The notes beneath the pieces were generated by a model that did no database searches, was not told the origin of the DNA, and saw only the letters and a list, made by a program, of their open reading frames with translations. The translations under genes and the position numbers were made by a program. Of a DNA stretch of 64,000 bases, positions 37,935 through 46,816 are shown piece after piece; positions within the stretch are counted from its first letter, which is position 1, and each line of letters starts with the position of its first letter. Source of the stretch: CAYFZR01 sp046760505 [NCBI: Candidatus Hydrothermarchaeota archaeon] (GTDB lineage: Archaea > CAYFZR01); assembly GCA_046760505.1 (NCBI GenBank), contig JBHIEG010000005.1:21868-85867 (forward strand). Direction: 5' to 3'.

Positions 37935-38093
37935 ATGAATATGCTTCTAGCGCTCACAGCAGGTCTCGTAATGGGAATAATAGAATCTATTTATCTCCAG
38001 AAGAAATCGAAATGGAACTCACAAACTGCTTGGTTTGTTGGTTTGATATCAGGAATTACAATATGGGGATTAATATTTGCTAAGTTTTTATGA
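37935..38093 (+). CDS. Small membrane protein, 52 aa
   Basis: Two membrane helices (about 2-19 and 32-51) flank a short polar loop (YLQKKSKWNSQTA). The start ATG 37935 is supported by TTATAT at 37897-37902, about 30 bases upstream; an ATG at 37872 would lie before this TATA box and abut the divergent gene. Function is unknown. A cation transporter gene follows within 15 bases. Confidence 0.6.
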   Translation: MNMLLALTAGLVMGIIESIYLQKKSKWNSQTAWFVGLISGITIWGLIFAKFL

Positions 38094-38108
38094 TTTGGAG
38101 GACTTAAA

Positions 38109-38972
38109 CTGGATATCGATGAAAAAGCCTCCATAATTTCGATTGTAGTGAATATTTCCCTTACCATAATGAAGTTAATGGTAGGATTCTTTTCTGGGAG
38201 CCTAGGAATAATAGCAGACTCTTTACACTCTTTTTTAGACGCCATATCTTCTGTGCTAGCATATATCGGTATAAGGACAAGTAAAAAGCCCCCGGACGAA
38301 TCCCATCCTTATGGCCATGCAAAAGCCGAAACAGTAACCGGAGCAGGAATAACCGCTCTTTTGGCTTTGACCGCAACAATGATACTCTATGAGGCAATTA
38401 AGAGGCTATTCAAACCAGTAGAATTAAAAGTGGGAGTAATTGCCTTTTCAGCGGTGATTTTATCCATATTTATAAACGAGGCTTTGGCAAGGTATAAGTT
38501 TAACGTGGGGAGAGATGCTTTCAGCATCTCTCTAATAGCGGATGCTCAGCATTCTAGAGCCGATGTTTGGAGTTCTATAGCAGTATTATTTGGATTAATA
38601 GGATTTAAATTAGGATTTAATAAGGCAGATCCTGTTGCCGCTCTAGTCGTTGCATTTCTCATTTTAAAGAGCGGTCTGGGGATAGGCAAGGAGATAATAG
38701 ACGTGCTAATGGACGCAAGTCCTGGTGAAAGTGTAATTGATTGCATAAGAGAATCAGCGAATCGCATAGAGGGCGTGATAGAGTGCCATAATATAAGAGC
38801 GAGAAAAGTGGGAGACAACGTATTCGTAGATCTACATATAGAAGTAGATGGCTCATTAAGCGTGAAGGCTGGTCATGAAATTTCAAATAAGGTTGAAAAA
38901 GAGATTTCAAAGTGTTTGATTGGAGTTAAATCAGTTATGGTTCATGTAGAACCCTTAAAGGACAGGCATTAA
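38109..38972 (+). CDS. Cation diffusion facilitator (CDF) transporter
   Basis: The protein has six membrane helices, the metal motifs IIADSLHSFLD and (later) LIADAQHSRADV, the loop HPYGHAKAETV and a cytoplasmic C-terminal domain with VHVEP. It exports divalent cations such as Zn, Mn or Fe in exchange for protons. No ATG/GTG/TTG lies at the expected N-terminus: GGAGG at 38097-38101 points to CTG 38109 (reading LDIDEKASIISIVVN). GTG 38148 would truncate the first helix. Confidence 0.88.
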   Translation: MDIDEKASIISIVVNISLTIMKLMVGFFSGSLGIIADSLHSFLDAISSVLAYIGIRTSKKPPDESHPYGHAKAETVTGAGITALLALTATMILYEAIKRLFKPVELKVGVIAFSAVILSIFINEALARYKFNVGRDAFSISLIADAQHSRADVWSSIAVLFGLIGFKLGFNKADPVAALVVAFLILKSGLGIGKEIIDVLMDASPGESVIDCIRESANRIEGVIECHNIRARKVGDNVFVDLHIEVDGSLSVKAGHEISNKVEKEISKCLIGVKSVMVHVEPLKDRH

Positions 38973-39004
38973 TTTTCCTGCATCAATGCTCTACATTGGG
39001 GTGA

Positions 39005-40354
39005 TTACTCTATACTGTAATGGTATTCTCCGGTTAGGCACGCGATGCAGAGTTCATTCTCTGGAAGTCCTATGGAATTTATAAGACCCTCTATACTTAA
39101 ATAACCAAGACTATCTGCGTTTAAAAGTTTTCTAATCTCTTCCACCGTCTTAAATGATGCGATGAGCTCTTCTTTGGTGGCTATGTCTATTCCAAAGAAG
39201 CACGGACCTTTTATTGGAGGACAACCAATCCTCATATGGATTTCTTTTGCCCCAGCACTTCTAACCAGTTCGACTATTCTTTTTGACGTGGTCCCTCTTA
39301 CGATGCTATCATCAAGCAATACTATCGACTTACCTTTCAGCACTTTCTCCATGGGATTTAACTTAAGGTGTACCGCGTTTTCTCTGTGTTCTTGATAAGG
39401 CATGAGAAACGTTCTTCCAACGTATCTATTCTTTGTTAGTCCTAAGGCTAGTGGTATGCCAGATTCGTTTGAATATGCTATAGAAGCTGGAACTGCAGAC
39501 TCTGGGACCGGTACTACCAAATCAGCATCTACAGGATGTTCTCTAGCGAGCGTTCTCCCTATTTTCTCCCTAACCTGATAAACCAGCCTGTTTTCTACTA
39601 TAGAATCAGGCCTCGCAAAATAAACGAACTCAAACATGCAGTGTCTATGTATCCTTGAGTCGCATATTTTATAACATTCGAAGCCATCTGATATGTAAAC
39701 CAATTCCCCGGGAGATACATCTCTCTCATGGTTCGCGTTTAATATATCAAAGGCAACCGTTTCAGAAGCAGTCATGAAGGATGTTTTATTTCTACCCAAA
39801 GAAAGAGGTCTGAAACCTAAGGGGTCTCTAACGGATATAAGGTCTCCCTCAGATGTTAGTATGGTAAGGCAGTATGAGCCTTTAATGATTCGCATTATAT
39901 CTTCAAATGCACTCTCAAAATCATTGCCTTTTAAAAGTAACAATGCGCCAATCGCCTCGCTGTCACTTGTAGTAGAAAGTTTTACACCATTGGACTTGAG
40001 GTATGACTTTATTTCTTCAAAGTTCATTACGTGACCGTTGTGTCCTATAACGATGGAAAGGCTCTTTGATTCTAAGTAGAGGGGTTGTGCATTTTCCAAT
40101 GCAGATACTCCAGCAGTAGAATATCTTACATGACCAATACCAACGGTTCCCTTGAGAGTGCTCAAAAGTTCTCTGTTAAACACCTCACTCACAAGACCCA
40201 TTCCCTTGTAGAGATATAAACTTCCGTCAAAGGTTGCTATTCCTGCTGATTCCTGACCTCTGTGTTGCAATACATGTAAAGCCTCGTATATGGAGTTAGA
40301 TACTTCGGCACTTGAGTTTATACCGAATACGGCACATTTTTCACCTAAAAACAT
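39005..40354 (-). CDS. purF: Amidophosphoribosyltransferase
   Basis: The 449-residue Ntn-hydrolase and PRTase protein starts with six residues before the nucleophile Cys7 (CAVFGIN), implying propeptide removal. Later motifs are HNGHVMNFEE, the PRPP loop IVLLDDSIVRGTTS and C-terminal cysteines (CIACLTGEYHY) of the iron-sulfur type. It makes phosphoribosylamine from PRPP and glutamine, the first purine step. It follows purC by two bases. Confidence 0.96.
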   Translation of the reverse strand: MFLGEKCAVFGINSSAEVSNSIYEALHVLQHRGQESAGIATFDGSLYLYKGMGLVSEVFNRELLSTLKGTVGIGHVRYSTAGVSALENAQPLYLESKSLSIVIGHNGHVMNFEEIKSYLKSNGVKLSTTSDSEAIGALLLLKGNDFESAFEDIMRIIKGSYCLTILTSEGDLISVRDPLGFRPLSLGRNKTSFMTASETVAFDILNANHERDVSPGELVYISDGFECYKICDSRIHRHCMFEFVYFARPDSIVENRLVYQVREKIGRTLAREHPVDADLVVPVPESAVPASIAYSNESGIPLALGLTKNRYVGRTFLMPYQEHRENAVHLKLNPMEKVLKGKSIVLLDDSIVRGTTSKRIVELVRSAGAKEIHMRIGCPPIKGPCFFGIDIATKEELIASFKTVEEIRKLLNADSLGYLSIEGLINSIGLPENELCIACLTGEYHYSIE

Positions 40355-40356
40355 CT

Positions 40357-41046
40357 TTATCCCATTATACGCGCGTAAATTTCTTTATAACCTTCTAATA
40401 CATCATCTCTACCGAGTCTAAATCTATCCTTGTCCAATATCTCTTTTGTTTGAGAGTCCCATATCCTACAGGTATCCGGGCTTATCTCATCTCCGAGGAT
40501 GATGTTTCCCTCTTCATCTTTTCCAAATTCTAGTTTAAAATCAACTAGAGTAAGACTCTTTTTGCTGAAGAAATCACTCAAAATTTCGTTTATTCTTATT
40601 GTAACCTTTTTTATGAAAGATATTTCTTCCCAAGTCAATATGCCCATAGAGACCAGATGATCCTCGTTTATCAAGGGATCACCGAGTTCATCATTTTTGT
40701 AGAAAAATTCTATGATCGGTGTATCCAATATCTGTCCTCTTTCAACAGGAATCCTTTTCAACAAACTACCCATCGCTATATTTCTGCAGACAACTTCTAT
40801 GGGAAGCATCTCCAATCTCTTCGCTATAAAACAATTTTTTCCATGTCTTTCTATAAAATGGGTTTTTATTTCCTTTGATTCCAATAATTGGAAAAGATAC
40901 GCGGAGATATCTGCATTTAACTCCCCTTTTCCCGCTATTATATCGTGTTTCTGTCTGTTAAAAGCAGTGATATCATCTTTAAAACAGATCTTGATTAGTT
41001 GGGGGTCTTCGGTAAAAAAAATTTTTTTTGACTTCCCCTCATACAC
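40357..41046 (-). CDS. purC: Phosphoribosylaminoimidazole-succinocarboxamide synthase
   Basis: The 229-residue SAICAR synthetase opens YEGKSKKIFFTEDP and has CFKDDITAFNRQKHDII, VVCRNIAMGSL, and LVDFKLEFGKDEEG plus DEISPDTCRIWD. GTG 41046 is the start. It heads the purC-purF operon, divergent from purM, giving a purine locus with a shared control region (41047-41127). Confidence 0.96.
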   Translation of the reverse strand: MYEGKSKKIFFTEDPQLIKICFKDDITAFNRQKHDIIAGKGELNADISAYLFQLLESKEIKTHFIERHGKNCFIAKRLEMLPIEVVCRNIAMGSLLKRIPVERGQILDTPIIEFFYKNDELGDPLINEDHLVSMGILTWEEISFIKKVTIRINEILSDFFSKKSLTLVDFKLEFGKDEEGNIILGDEISPDTCRIWDSQTKEILDKDRFRLGRDDVLEGYKEIYARIMG

Positions 41047-41127
41047 TCACATCACCTTTTTACATATACGAAAAATTGATGTCCTATAAAAAGATTTTTT
41101 TAGACAAACATTTAAAAAGGTGCATGA

Positions 41128-42171
41128 ATGATCAAGTATGCAGATGTAGGAGTGGATATAGAAGAAGAGGCTGAAGCGGTTTCTGCAATATCTAAATCGA
41201 TAATAGAAACTTTTAAAAACAGAGAAGGTAAAATTGGAAGAGTTTTAGAAGAATTCGGTCATTTTTCCGGTCTCCTGGATATGGGAGAATTTGCTCTCGC
41301 GATTACAACAGATGGAGTTGGTTCAAAGGTTCTCGTATCACAAGAAGCAGGTAAATTCGATACGGTAGGCATCGATCTCGTAGCGATGAACGTGAATGAC
41401 ATAATCTGCAATGGAGCAGAGCCCGTCGCGATGGTAAACTACATTGCCGTGCAAAAACCCAACCCGAGAATTATGTATGAAATAGGAAAGGGTCTTGAAA
41501 AGGGGGCTAGAGAGAGCGGTATAGCCATAGTAGGAGGAGAAACCGCTACTTTGCCCGAAATAATTAAGGGAAAAGATGGAAAGGGATTTGATCTGGCAGG
41601 AACCTGCATAGGAATAGTAAAAAAAGAAAACATAATAACTGGAAAAGATATCAAAGAAGGAGACGTCGTTTTAGGAATAGAAAGCAGCGGTATCCATAGC
41701 AATGGACTTACTCTAGCAAGAAAAGTTTTCGAGGAAAAAGGTTTTGACTATAAAATTCCAAACGGTAAATCGGTAAAGGAAGAACTTCTGACTCCAACCA
41801 GAATATATGTCAAACCAGTTTTACAGATCTTAAAGGAACTAGATATTCATGGACTCGCACACATAACTGGTGGAGGTTTGCTAAAACTCAAAAGAATTGG
41901 AAAAATAGCTAAATTAGGTTTTATATTGGATAATCTACCCGAACCCCAGCCCATATTTAAGGAAATACAAAGATTAGGTAATGTTTCCAATGTTGAGATG
42001 TACAAAACATTTAACATGGGAATAGGATTTTGCATCGTATTAGACGAGGGAGAATCCCCAAGAGCCATAGAAATTATAGAAGGTTACGGATTTAAGGCAA
42101 AAATAATTGGTAAAGCAGTGAAAGAGGAAGGATGTAAAGTTAAACTGCCTTCATTAGGTATAGAGATCTGA
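41128..42171 (+). CDS. purM: Phosphoribosylformylglycinamidine cyclo-ligase (AIR synthetase)
   Basis: The 347-residue protein has the PurM signatures TTDGVGSKVLVSQEAGKFD split motif, GIDLVAMNVNDIICNGAEPV split motif, GETATLPEI, GIESSGIHSNGLTLAR and GLAHITGGGLL. It closes the imidazole ring to AIR. A TATA-like CATTTAAAAAGG at 41108-41119 precedes it. Confidence 0.96.
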   Translation: MIKYADVGVDIEEEAEAVSAISKSIIETFKNREGKIGRVLEEFGHFSGLLDMGEFALAITTDGVGSKVLVSQEAGKFDTVGIDLVAMNVNDIICNGAEPVAMVNYIAVQKPNPRIMYEIGKGLEKGARESGIAIVGGETATLPEIIKGKDGKGFDLAGTCIGIVKKENIITGKDIKEGDVVLGIESSGIHSNGLTLARKVFEEKGFDYKIPNGKSVKEELLTPTRIYVKPVLQILKELDIHGLAHITGGGLLKLKRIGKIAKLGFILDNLPEPQPIFKEIQRLGNVSNVEMYKTFNMGIGFCIVLDEGESPRAIEIIEGYGFKAKIIGKAVKEEGCKVKLPSLGIEI

Positions 42172-42223
42172 ACATACCAGTCTGTCTGGGTGAGGAAGAT
42201 TGAGTTTTCACGCATTTGGAATT

Positions 42224-43051
42224 TCACAATCCAAGAACGTCAAAAGAACTGTAGATCTTTCCCGTCTTCCCAACAGAATTTACGAATCTAATGGCTTTTA
42301 ATGCTCCATTGGCGAAAGCTCTCCTGCTGTGGGCACGGTGAGTGAGTTCTATTCTTTCTCCAGGTCCAGCGAATAGTACGGTATGTTCTCCTACTATATC
42401 TCCTGCTCGAATAGCATGGAATCCTATATCTTTTTTACCTCTTTCTCCAATAACCCCCCTCTGCCTGCCGAATACGCCGTCTTTGTCCAAGTCTCTTCCA
42501 AGTACTTGGGCTATTATTTCTCCAGTTCTTATTGCAGTGCCGCTTGGAGCGTCTAATTTGTGCTTGTGATGCGCCTCTATTATCTCTATGTCGTAGTCAT
42601 CTCCCAGAACTTTGGCTAACTCCCCTGTTATTTTAAAGAATAGGTTTACTCCAACCGCCATGTTTGGTGAAATTACGGCTGAGACGCCTGATTCTTTTAT
42701 TGCCTTCTCCATTATCTCTCTTTGTTCAGGCGTAAATCCTGTCGTGCCTACAACAAGATTTACTCCCATCTCACAAGATTTTTTTACAGTTTCTACCGCG
42801 GCATGAGCGTTCGTAAAATCTACCAGCACATCTACATTGTTTTTCAATACATTCAACAGATCATCTGACTTGTATACGGTAACACCTATCTTCCCGAGAC
42901 CAACGACTTCTCCTAAGTCCTTTCCAATGTATGGAGAATCATTGCGCTCTATTCCTGCTACTATCTTCATATCTTCTTGTTCGTAAATTGTCCTTACCAT
43001 CTCGCTTCCCATACGACCACAACTTCCCGCTACCACAACATTTATCAACAT
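42224..43051 (-). CDS. dapB: 4-hydroxy-tetrahydrodipicolinate reductase
   Basis: The 275-residue protein has the NAD(P) motif VVVAGSCGRMGSEMV, VDFTNAHAAV, GTTGFTPEQ, catalytic IIEAHHKHKLDAPSGTA and RAGDIVGEHTVLF. It acts in lysine synthesis. No other lysine gene is adjacent; it is convergent with purM. Confidence 0.96.
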   Translation of the reverse strand: MLINVVVAGSCGRMGSEMVRTIYEQEDMKIVAGIERNDSPYIGKDLGEVVGLGKIGVTVYKSDDLLNVLKNNVDVLVDFTNAHAAVETVKKSCEMGVNLVVGTTGFTPEQREIMEKAIKESGVSAVISPNMAVGVNLFFKITGELAKVLGDDYDIEIIEAHHKHKLDAPSGTAIRTGEIIAQVLGRDLDKDGVFGRQRGVIGERGKKDIGFHAIRAGDIVGEHTVLFAGPGERIELTHRAHSRRAFANGALKAIRFVNSVGKTGKIYSSFDVLGL

Positions 43052-43097
43052 CTCACCCCCGATTGGAGTTTAAAGGTTACATGAAATAAAATCAGCA

Positions 43098-43298
43098 TCA
43101 TATTATCTGAGATTTTTCATCGGACTTGATCTTTGTTATATAACCAGCGATTCTGTTCCTAACTAACTTACTGTTTATATTTGTAAATTTTTCCACCAAA
43201 AGTTTGTTGTCTTCAAAATTCTCGGTGAATGAATCACCGTGTTCCTTTAACAACTCATCTGCTATCCTTTTCATGAACCCTGGTTTCACTCTGCCCAA
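43098..43298 (-). CDS. rps17e: 30S ribosomal protein S17e
   Basis: The 66-residue protein starts with TTG 43298 behind AGAGGTG, reading MGRVKPGFMKRIADELL, followed by FEDNKLLVEKF and LVRNRIAGYITK, all typical of S17e. It belongs to the small subunit. It lies downstream of its own promoter in the gap shared with a candidate small RNA. Confidence 0.93.
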   Translation of the reverse strand: MGRVKPGFMKRIADELLKEHGDSFTENFEDNKLLVEKFTNINSKLVRNRIAGYITKIKSDEKSQII

Positions 43299-43352
43299 TA
43301 TTTCACCTCTGGAAGAATTTATTTTCTCATTTATTAATGTTTTCGTCTCCCA

Positions 43353-43460
43353 TTATATGAAATCAAGCAAAGGATAAAAAAAGAGGAGGAGGGCGCCGAG
43401 AGTCAGGAAGAAATCATTAGGGCATCTAATCGTGGTGAGATAGTAGCGCCCCCTCATTAA
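43353..43460 (+). ncRNA. Candidate structured small RNA with its own TATA box
   Basis: TATA box TTATATGA (43353-43360) predicts a start near 43381. A GC-rich stem then pairs 43386-43389 (GAGG) with 43452-43455 (CCTC) and 43391-43396 (GGGCGC) with 43446-43451 (GCGCCC), with A43390 bulged. Inside, ATTAG and CTAAT form a second stem around GGCAT. The roughly 70-base element stands out in an AT-rich gap with no ORF. It does not show clear C/D or H/ACA boxes, so the class is unknown. Confidence 0.5.
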
Positions 43461-43547
43461 TCTATCAACCATATATATTTACTTTTCGACTTATGAGTAA
43501 TAACCGAAATAACAAAAATTACCACCAAATTTAAATCAGTCAACAGA

Positions 43548-43554
43548 TTTATAG
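43548..43554 (+). promoter_or_regulatory. TATA box of kae1
   Basis: TTTATAG is centred about 28 bases before ATG 43579, with no ribosome site between them, consistent with a leaderless transcript. It separates kae1 expression from the candidate RNA upstream. Confidence 0.45.
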
Positions 43555-43578
43555 ATCTAAAAGCAATCGGATATCCGT

Positions 43579-44562
43579 ATGATCTGTCTGGGAATAGAGG
43601 GCACCGCGGAAAAACTGGGTGTTGGAATCGTAGATGAAAATGGGAATATACTGGCAAATTTAGGCAGGCAATTTTATCCACCGGTTGGAGGCATTCATCC
43701 CAGAGAAGCTGCCCAGCATCATTCTCACTACCTACCTGAGTTATTAAAAAACGCGGTAGAGAAAGCGGAGATAAGTCCAAGCGAAATAGATTTGGTTTCT
43801 TTCCCCAAAGGTCCAGGTCTGGGTCCATGTCTAAGGACAATTGCCACTGCTGCGAGGTCAGTGTCACTCTTATTGGATATCCCGATAGTCGGAGTTAACC
43901 ATTGCATAGCGCATATAGAGATAGGAATACTAAAAACTGGTCTTAAAGACCCTGTAACTCTATATGTAAGCGGTGCAAATACTCAAGTAATCGCGTACGC
44001 AGGCAAAAGGTATAGAGTGTTCGGCGAAACTCTGGATATCGGGGTGGGCAATTTCCTAGATAAATTCGGAAGAGAAGTGGGTTTACAGCATCCTGGCGGA
44101 CCGAAGATAGAGGAACTTGCTAGAAAAGGAGAAGAATACATTGAGCTCCCTTACACGGTAAAGGGCATGGATCTCTCCTTCTCCGGTCTACTTACAGCCT
44201 CTTTGAAATTGCATAAAAAAGGCGAGGAACTGGAGAATATATGTTTCAGCATTCAGGAAACCGCCTTTGCAATGCTTACCGAGGTGACAGAAAGAGCAGT
44301 CGCGCACTGCAAGAAGAAGGAAGTCTTGCTCTGTGGAGGAGTAGCTTCAAATAAAAGACTACAAGAAATGATTAAAACGATGTGTAGGGATCAGGGCGTA
44401 AAATTTGGCGTACCGGAGAGGGAACTCGCTGTAGATAACGGAGCAATGATTGCATGGCTTGGTATATTGTACGCTAGAAGCGGTATTACACATAGCATAG
44501 AAGAAACCACGGTTGATCAAAAATACAGGACAGATGAAGTTGATGTCATCTGGAGAGATTAA
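43579..44562 (+). CDS. kae1: Kae1 (TsaD family), t6A threonylcarbamoyltransferase, KEOPS subunit
   Basis: The 327-residue ASKHA protein has GIEGTAEKLGVGIVD, GGIHPREAAQHHSHYL, the metal motif NHCIAHIEIG (HxxxH), VSGANTQVIAY, SFSGLLTA and GGVASNKRL. It transfers threonylcarbamoyl to A37 of ANN-decoding tRNAs. There is no Bud32 fusion; Bud32 is at 11840 and Pcc1-like genes at 14957 and 32728. Cgi121 was not seen. Confidence 0.97.
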   Translation: MICLGIEGTAEKLGVGIVDENGNILANLGRQFYPPVGGIHPREAAQHHSHYLPELLKNAVEKAEISPSEIDLVSFPKGPGLGPCLRTIATAARSVSLLLDIPIVGVNHCIAHIEIGILKTGLKDPVTLYVSGANTQVIAYAGKRYRVFGETLDIGVGNFLDKFGREVGLQHPGGPKIEELARKGEEYIELPYTVKGMDLSFSGLLTASLKLHKKGEELENICFSIQETAFAMLTEVTERAVAHCKKKEVLLCGGVASNKRLQEMIKTMCRDQGVKFGVPERELAVDNGAMIAWLGILYARSGITHSIEETTVDQKYRTDEVDVIWRD

Positions 44563-44628
44563 TAGCGTGCTACTAAATTATATAAATAAAACCATAAAAA
44601 TTTCAAATAATTTTACGATAAGCCTTTT

Positions 44629-44919
44629 CTAAGGCAGAAACCCACGATAAGTTAAGCCTATGTAAAACATGGTAATGCTCAGGGCAAAAACAACCATTCC
44701 AATAAAAAACTCCAAGGCTCCGCCTGATTTTTTGCTAGCATCCACGAATGATTCTAGAGAGAAGTGCAAACAAACGAGTGCAGATATAATGCAAGTCCAA
44801 AAAAACAGTGTGACGCTTCCTATCCACTGGGAATAAAGCAACATGAAGAAGAGTAAACCAACTATTAACATTACGAAGGTAAAATCATCATCAATCCTCT
44901 TCTTTCTTCTTCTAGGCAT
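44629..44919 (-). CDS. Small integral membrane protein, 96 aa
   Basis: A basic N-terminus (PRRRKKRIDDD) is followed by three or four membrane helices (about 14-32, 35-52 and 70-90). No family is recognised. Convergent with kae1 and divergent from the glycosyltransferase gene. Confidence 0.6.
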   Translation of the reverse strand: MPRRRKKRIDDDFTFVMLIVGLLFFMLLYSQWIGSVTLFFWTCIISALVCLHFSLESFVDASKKSGGALEFFIGMVVFALSITMFYIGLTYRGFLP

Positions 44920-45053
44920 GACCTCTCCCCTAGAAATCTTTGACCAAAAAGGATATATATGTTTAATGCTTCATGGAGAATTTCTAGGGGATAAACATCA
45001 AGAAGACATTTCTTAAATCAGATTTATTAGATCAAATAGAGGAAATAAAACCT

Positions 45054-46220
45054 GTGGATATTTTAGTTGGAATAAGCGCGAAGAATGTCGAATCAACCAT
45101 TGTTCATGTAATGAACGTTGTTAGTTTAGGTCTAATGGAGTTCTTTTCCGAATACAACAATCTCGTCGTTGTATCGGATGGATTCTCCACGGATAGAACG
45201 TTTGAACTTGCTGAGTTGTTCGGACTACCAGATAGAATAAATAAAATAGTTACAGAAGACCATGGAAATTCCGGAAAGGGATGCGCGATTAGAACTATAT
45301 TTGAAATCGCTGCCCTTTCAGATGCAAAGGCAGTTGTTACGATTGATGGCGATCTATTTAGCATAAAGCCAGATTGGATCCAGAACTTAGTTCAACCCTG
45401 CATGTACGGGAGAGCGGATTTGGTGGTTCCTTTTTATGTAAGGGACAAATACGATGGCGTAATAACCAATAATCTTGCATATCCTTACATGAGATCTCTG
45501 TATGGAATAAAGGTGAGACAGCCGATAGGCGGAGACTATGGACTATCCAATGAAATGGTTGAAATCTTGAGAAAACATCCGATGTTTCCAGATCATTTTG
45601 GGATAGATATTTTCATCACCACAGTTGCCTCTGGAGAACACATGGACATAAGTGAGGCTCTCTTGGGCTTGAAAATTCATGAATCAACCACAAAATACTT
45701 AGAACCCGGAAAACACCTCATACCTATGTTTAGACAGGTGGTAGGCACGATGTTCGGCCTGACGGAATACTATGAAGACGAATGGAAAAAAACGCATAAG
45801 AGGGACATAAAAAGGAGGATCGGAAGATACTACGGACAGAGACCCGTTCCTGTAAAAGTAGACTTGGAAAAGATTGTAAAGACATATAAGGCCGATTATT
45901 TAAACTATAAGGAATACCTTGCAAGTATCCTGCCTGAAGAATTGCTCAATGTAGTGGAGGAAAATATCAACTCTGAAAAGCCAGATTTCAAACCTGAGCA
46001 TTGGGCGAGGACCGTTTACACAATTGCAAGCAAATATAAAAGATCGGATAAAAATGAGAAACCTTTCATTCTTGATGCATTGAGAGTGTTATGGCTAATT
46101 AGATACGCGAGCTACGTGGTTGAGACAGAGGGGATGGACATCGATGAAGCAGAGAGAGTAATAGAAGAGCAGGCAAGAATCTTCGAGGAGGAAAAGGATT
46201 ACCTTATCTCCATTTATTAG
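45054..46220 (+). CDS. GT-A glycosyltransferase related to glucosyl-3-phosphoglycerate synthases
   Basis: The 388-residue protein has a GT2/GT81-like fold: ISAKNVESTIVHVMNVV, VVSDGFSTDRTFELA, metal-binding TIDGDL (DxD) and IGGDYGLSNEM, with a helical C-terminal part. Related enzymes add a hexose to 3-phosphoglycerate to make the compatible solute glucosylglycerate; the acceptor is not proven. GTG 45054 is the only standard start, though the frame is open from 44989 and a TATA box (GGATATATATG, about 44951) lies far upstream, so the N-terminus may be longer. Confidence 0.78.
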   Translation: MDILVGISAKNVESTIVHVMNVVSLGLMEFFSEYNNLVVVSDGFSTDRTFELAELFGLPDRINKIVTEDHGNSGKGCAIRTIFEIAALSDAKAVVTIDGDLFSIKPDWIQNLVQPCMYGRADLVVPFYVRDKYDGVITNNLAYPYMRSLYGIKVRQPIGGDYGLSNEMVEILRKHPMFPDHFGIDIFITTVASGEHMDISEALLGLKIHESTTKYLEPGKHLIPMFRQVVGTMFGLTEYYEDEWKKTHKRDIKRRIGRYYGQRPVPVKVDLEKIVKTYKADYLNYKEYLASILPEELLNVVEENINSEKPDFKPEHWARTVYTIASKYKRSDKNEKPFILDALRVLWLIRYASYVVETEGMDIDEAERVIEEQARIFEEEKDYLISIY

Positions 46221-46752
46221 TTTTTTTAACCACTCCAATACCTGCTATGTCTTCAACTTCCATTTTCCAGACCTGAATGCTTTTTAGACCTGCTTTTTCT
46301 AAAATTTTTTTGAAATCATCCTCTGAGATGTTTTTCTCCAAAATCGTAACAATCAACAATGCTCCATCCCTGCAAACTCTTACCATCTCCCTCAAAGTAT
46401 CGAGAGGATTCTCTGAATTCTGCAGTAATGTAAAGGAAAATAACTTGGTAAAGATGTTATGCTTAAATGGCAGGAAATCGCAGTCCGCTAAAACAAGATG
46501 AACTTCATGATCCAATTTCCCTCTGGCAATTTCAATCATCTTTTCCGAAAAATCCAATCCAAAAACTCTGTTTGATTTAATTTTTTCTAAAAATAATCCA
46601 GTGCCACAGCCTAAATCCAGAATAACATCTGATTGATCGACTTTAACTTTCTCGAGTATCTCTGAGTACTTTTTATTTTGAATTTCTTCATACCTCTTAT
46701 CGTATAGCCATGCTGTCTGGTTGTATCTGCCTCTCAATTCCTTTTTTCTCAT
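46204..46752 (-). CDS. Class I SAM-dependent methyltransferase
   Basis: About 182 residues with motif I LDLGCGTGLFLEKI, VFGLDFSEKMIEIAR and ADCDFLPF, and a C-terminal part typical of small UbiE-like enzymes. The substrate is unknown. ATG 46752 fits a minus-strand TATA (ATTTTAAAAAGG, about 46772-46787); GTG 46770 is an alternative. Its 3' end overlaps the convergent glycosyltransferase by 17 bases. Confidence 0.82.
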   Translation of the reverse strand: MRKKELRGRYNQTAWLYDKRYEEIQNKKYSEILEKVKVDQSDVILDLGCGTGLFLEKIKSNRVFGLDFSEKMIEIARGKLDHEVHLVLADCDFLPFKHNIFTKLFSFTLLQNSENPLDTLREMVRVCRDGALLIVTILEKNISEDDFKKILEKAGLKSIQVWKMEVEDIAGIGVVKKTNKWR

Positions 46753-46816
46753 GGAATTAATAACCGACACCTTTTTAAAATCATTTTGGATACTTAAAAC
46801 TGGGGAGGGTAAGGTA

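Noticed and set aside
43386-43455. C/D box or H/ACA guide RNA identity for the hairpin
   Set aside because: No clear RTGATGA/CTGA pair or ACA after the stem on either strand, so only a generic structured RNA is claimed.
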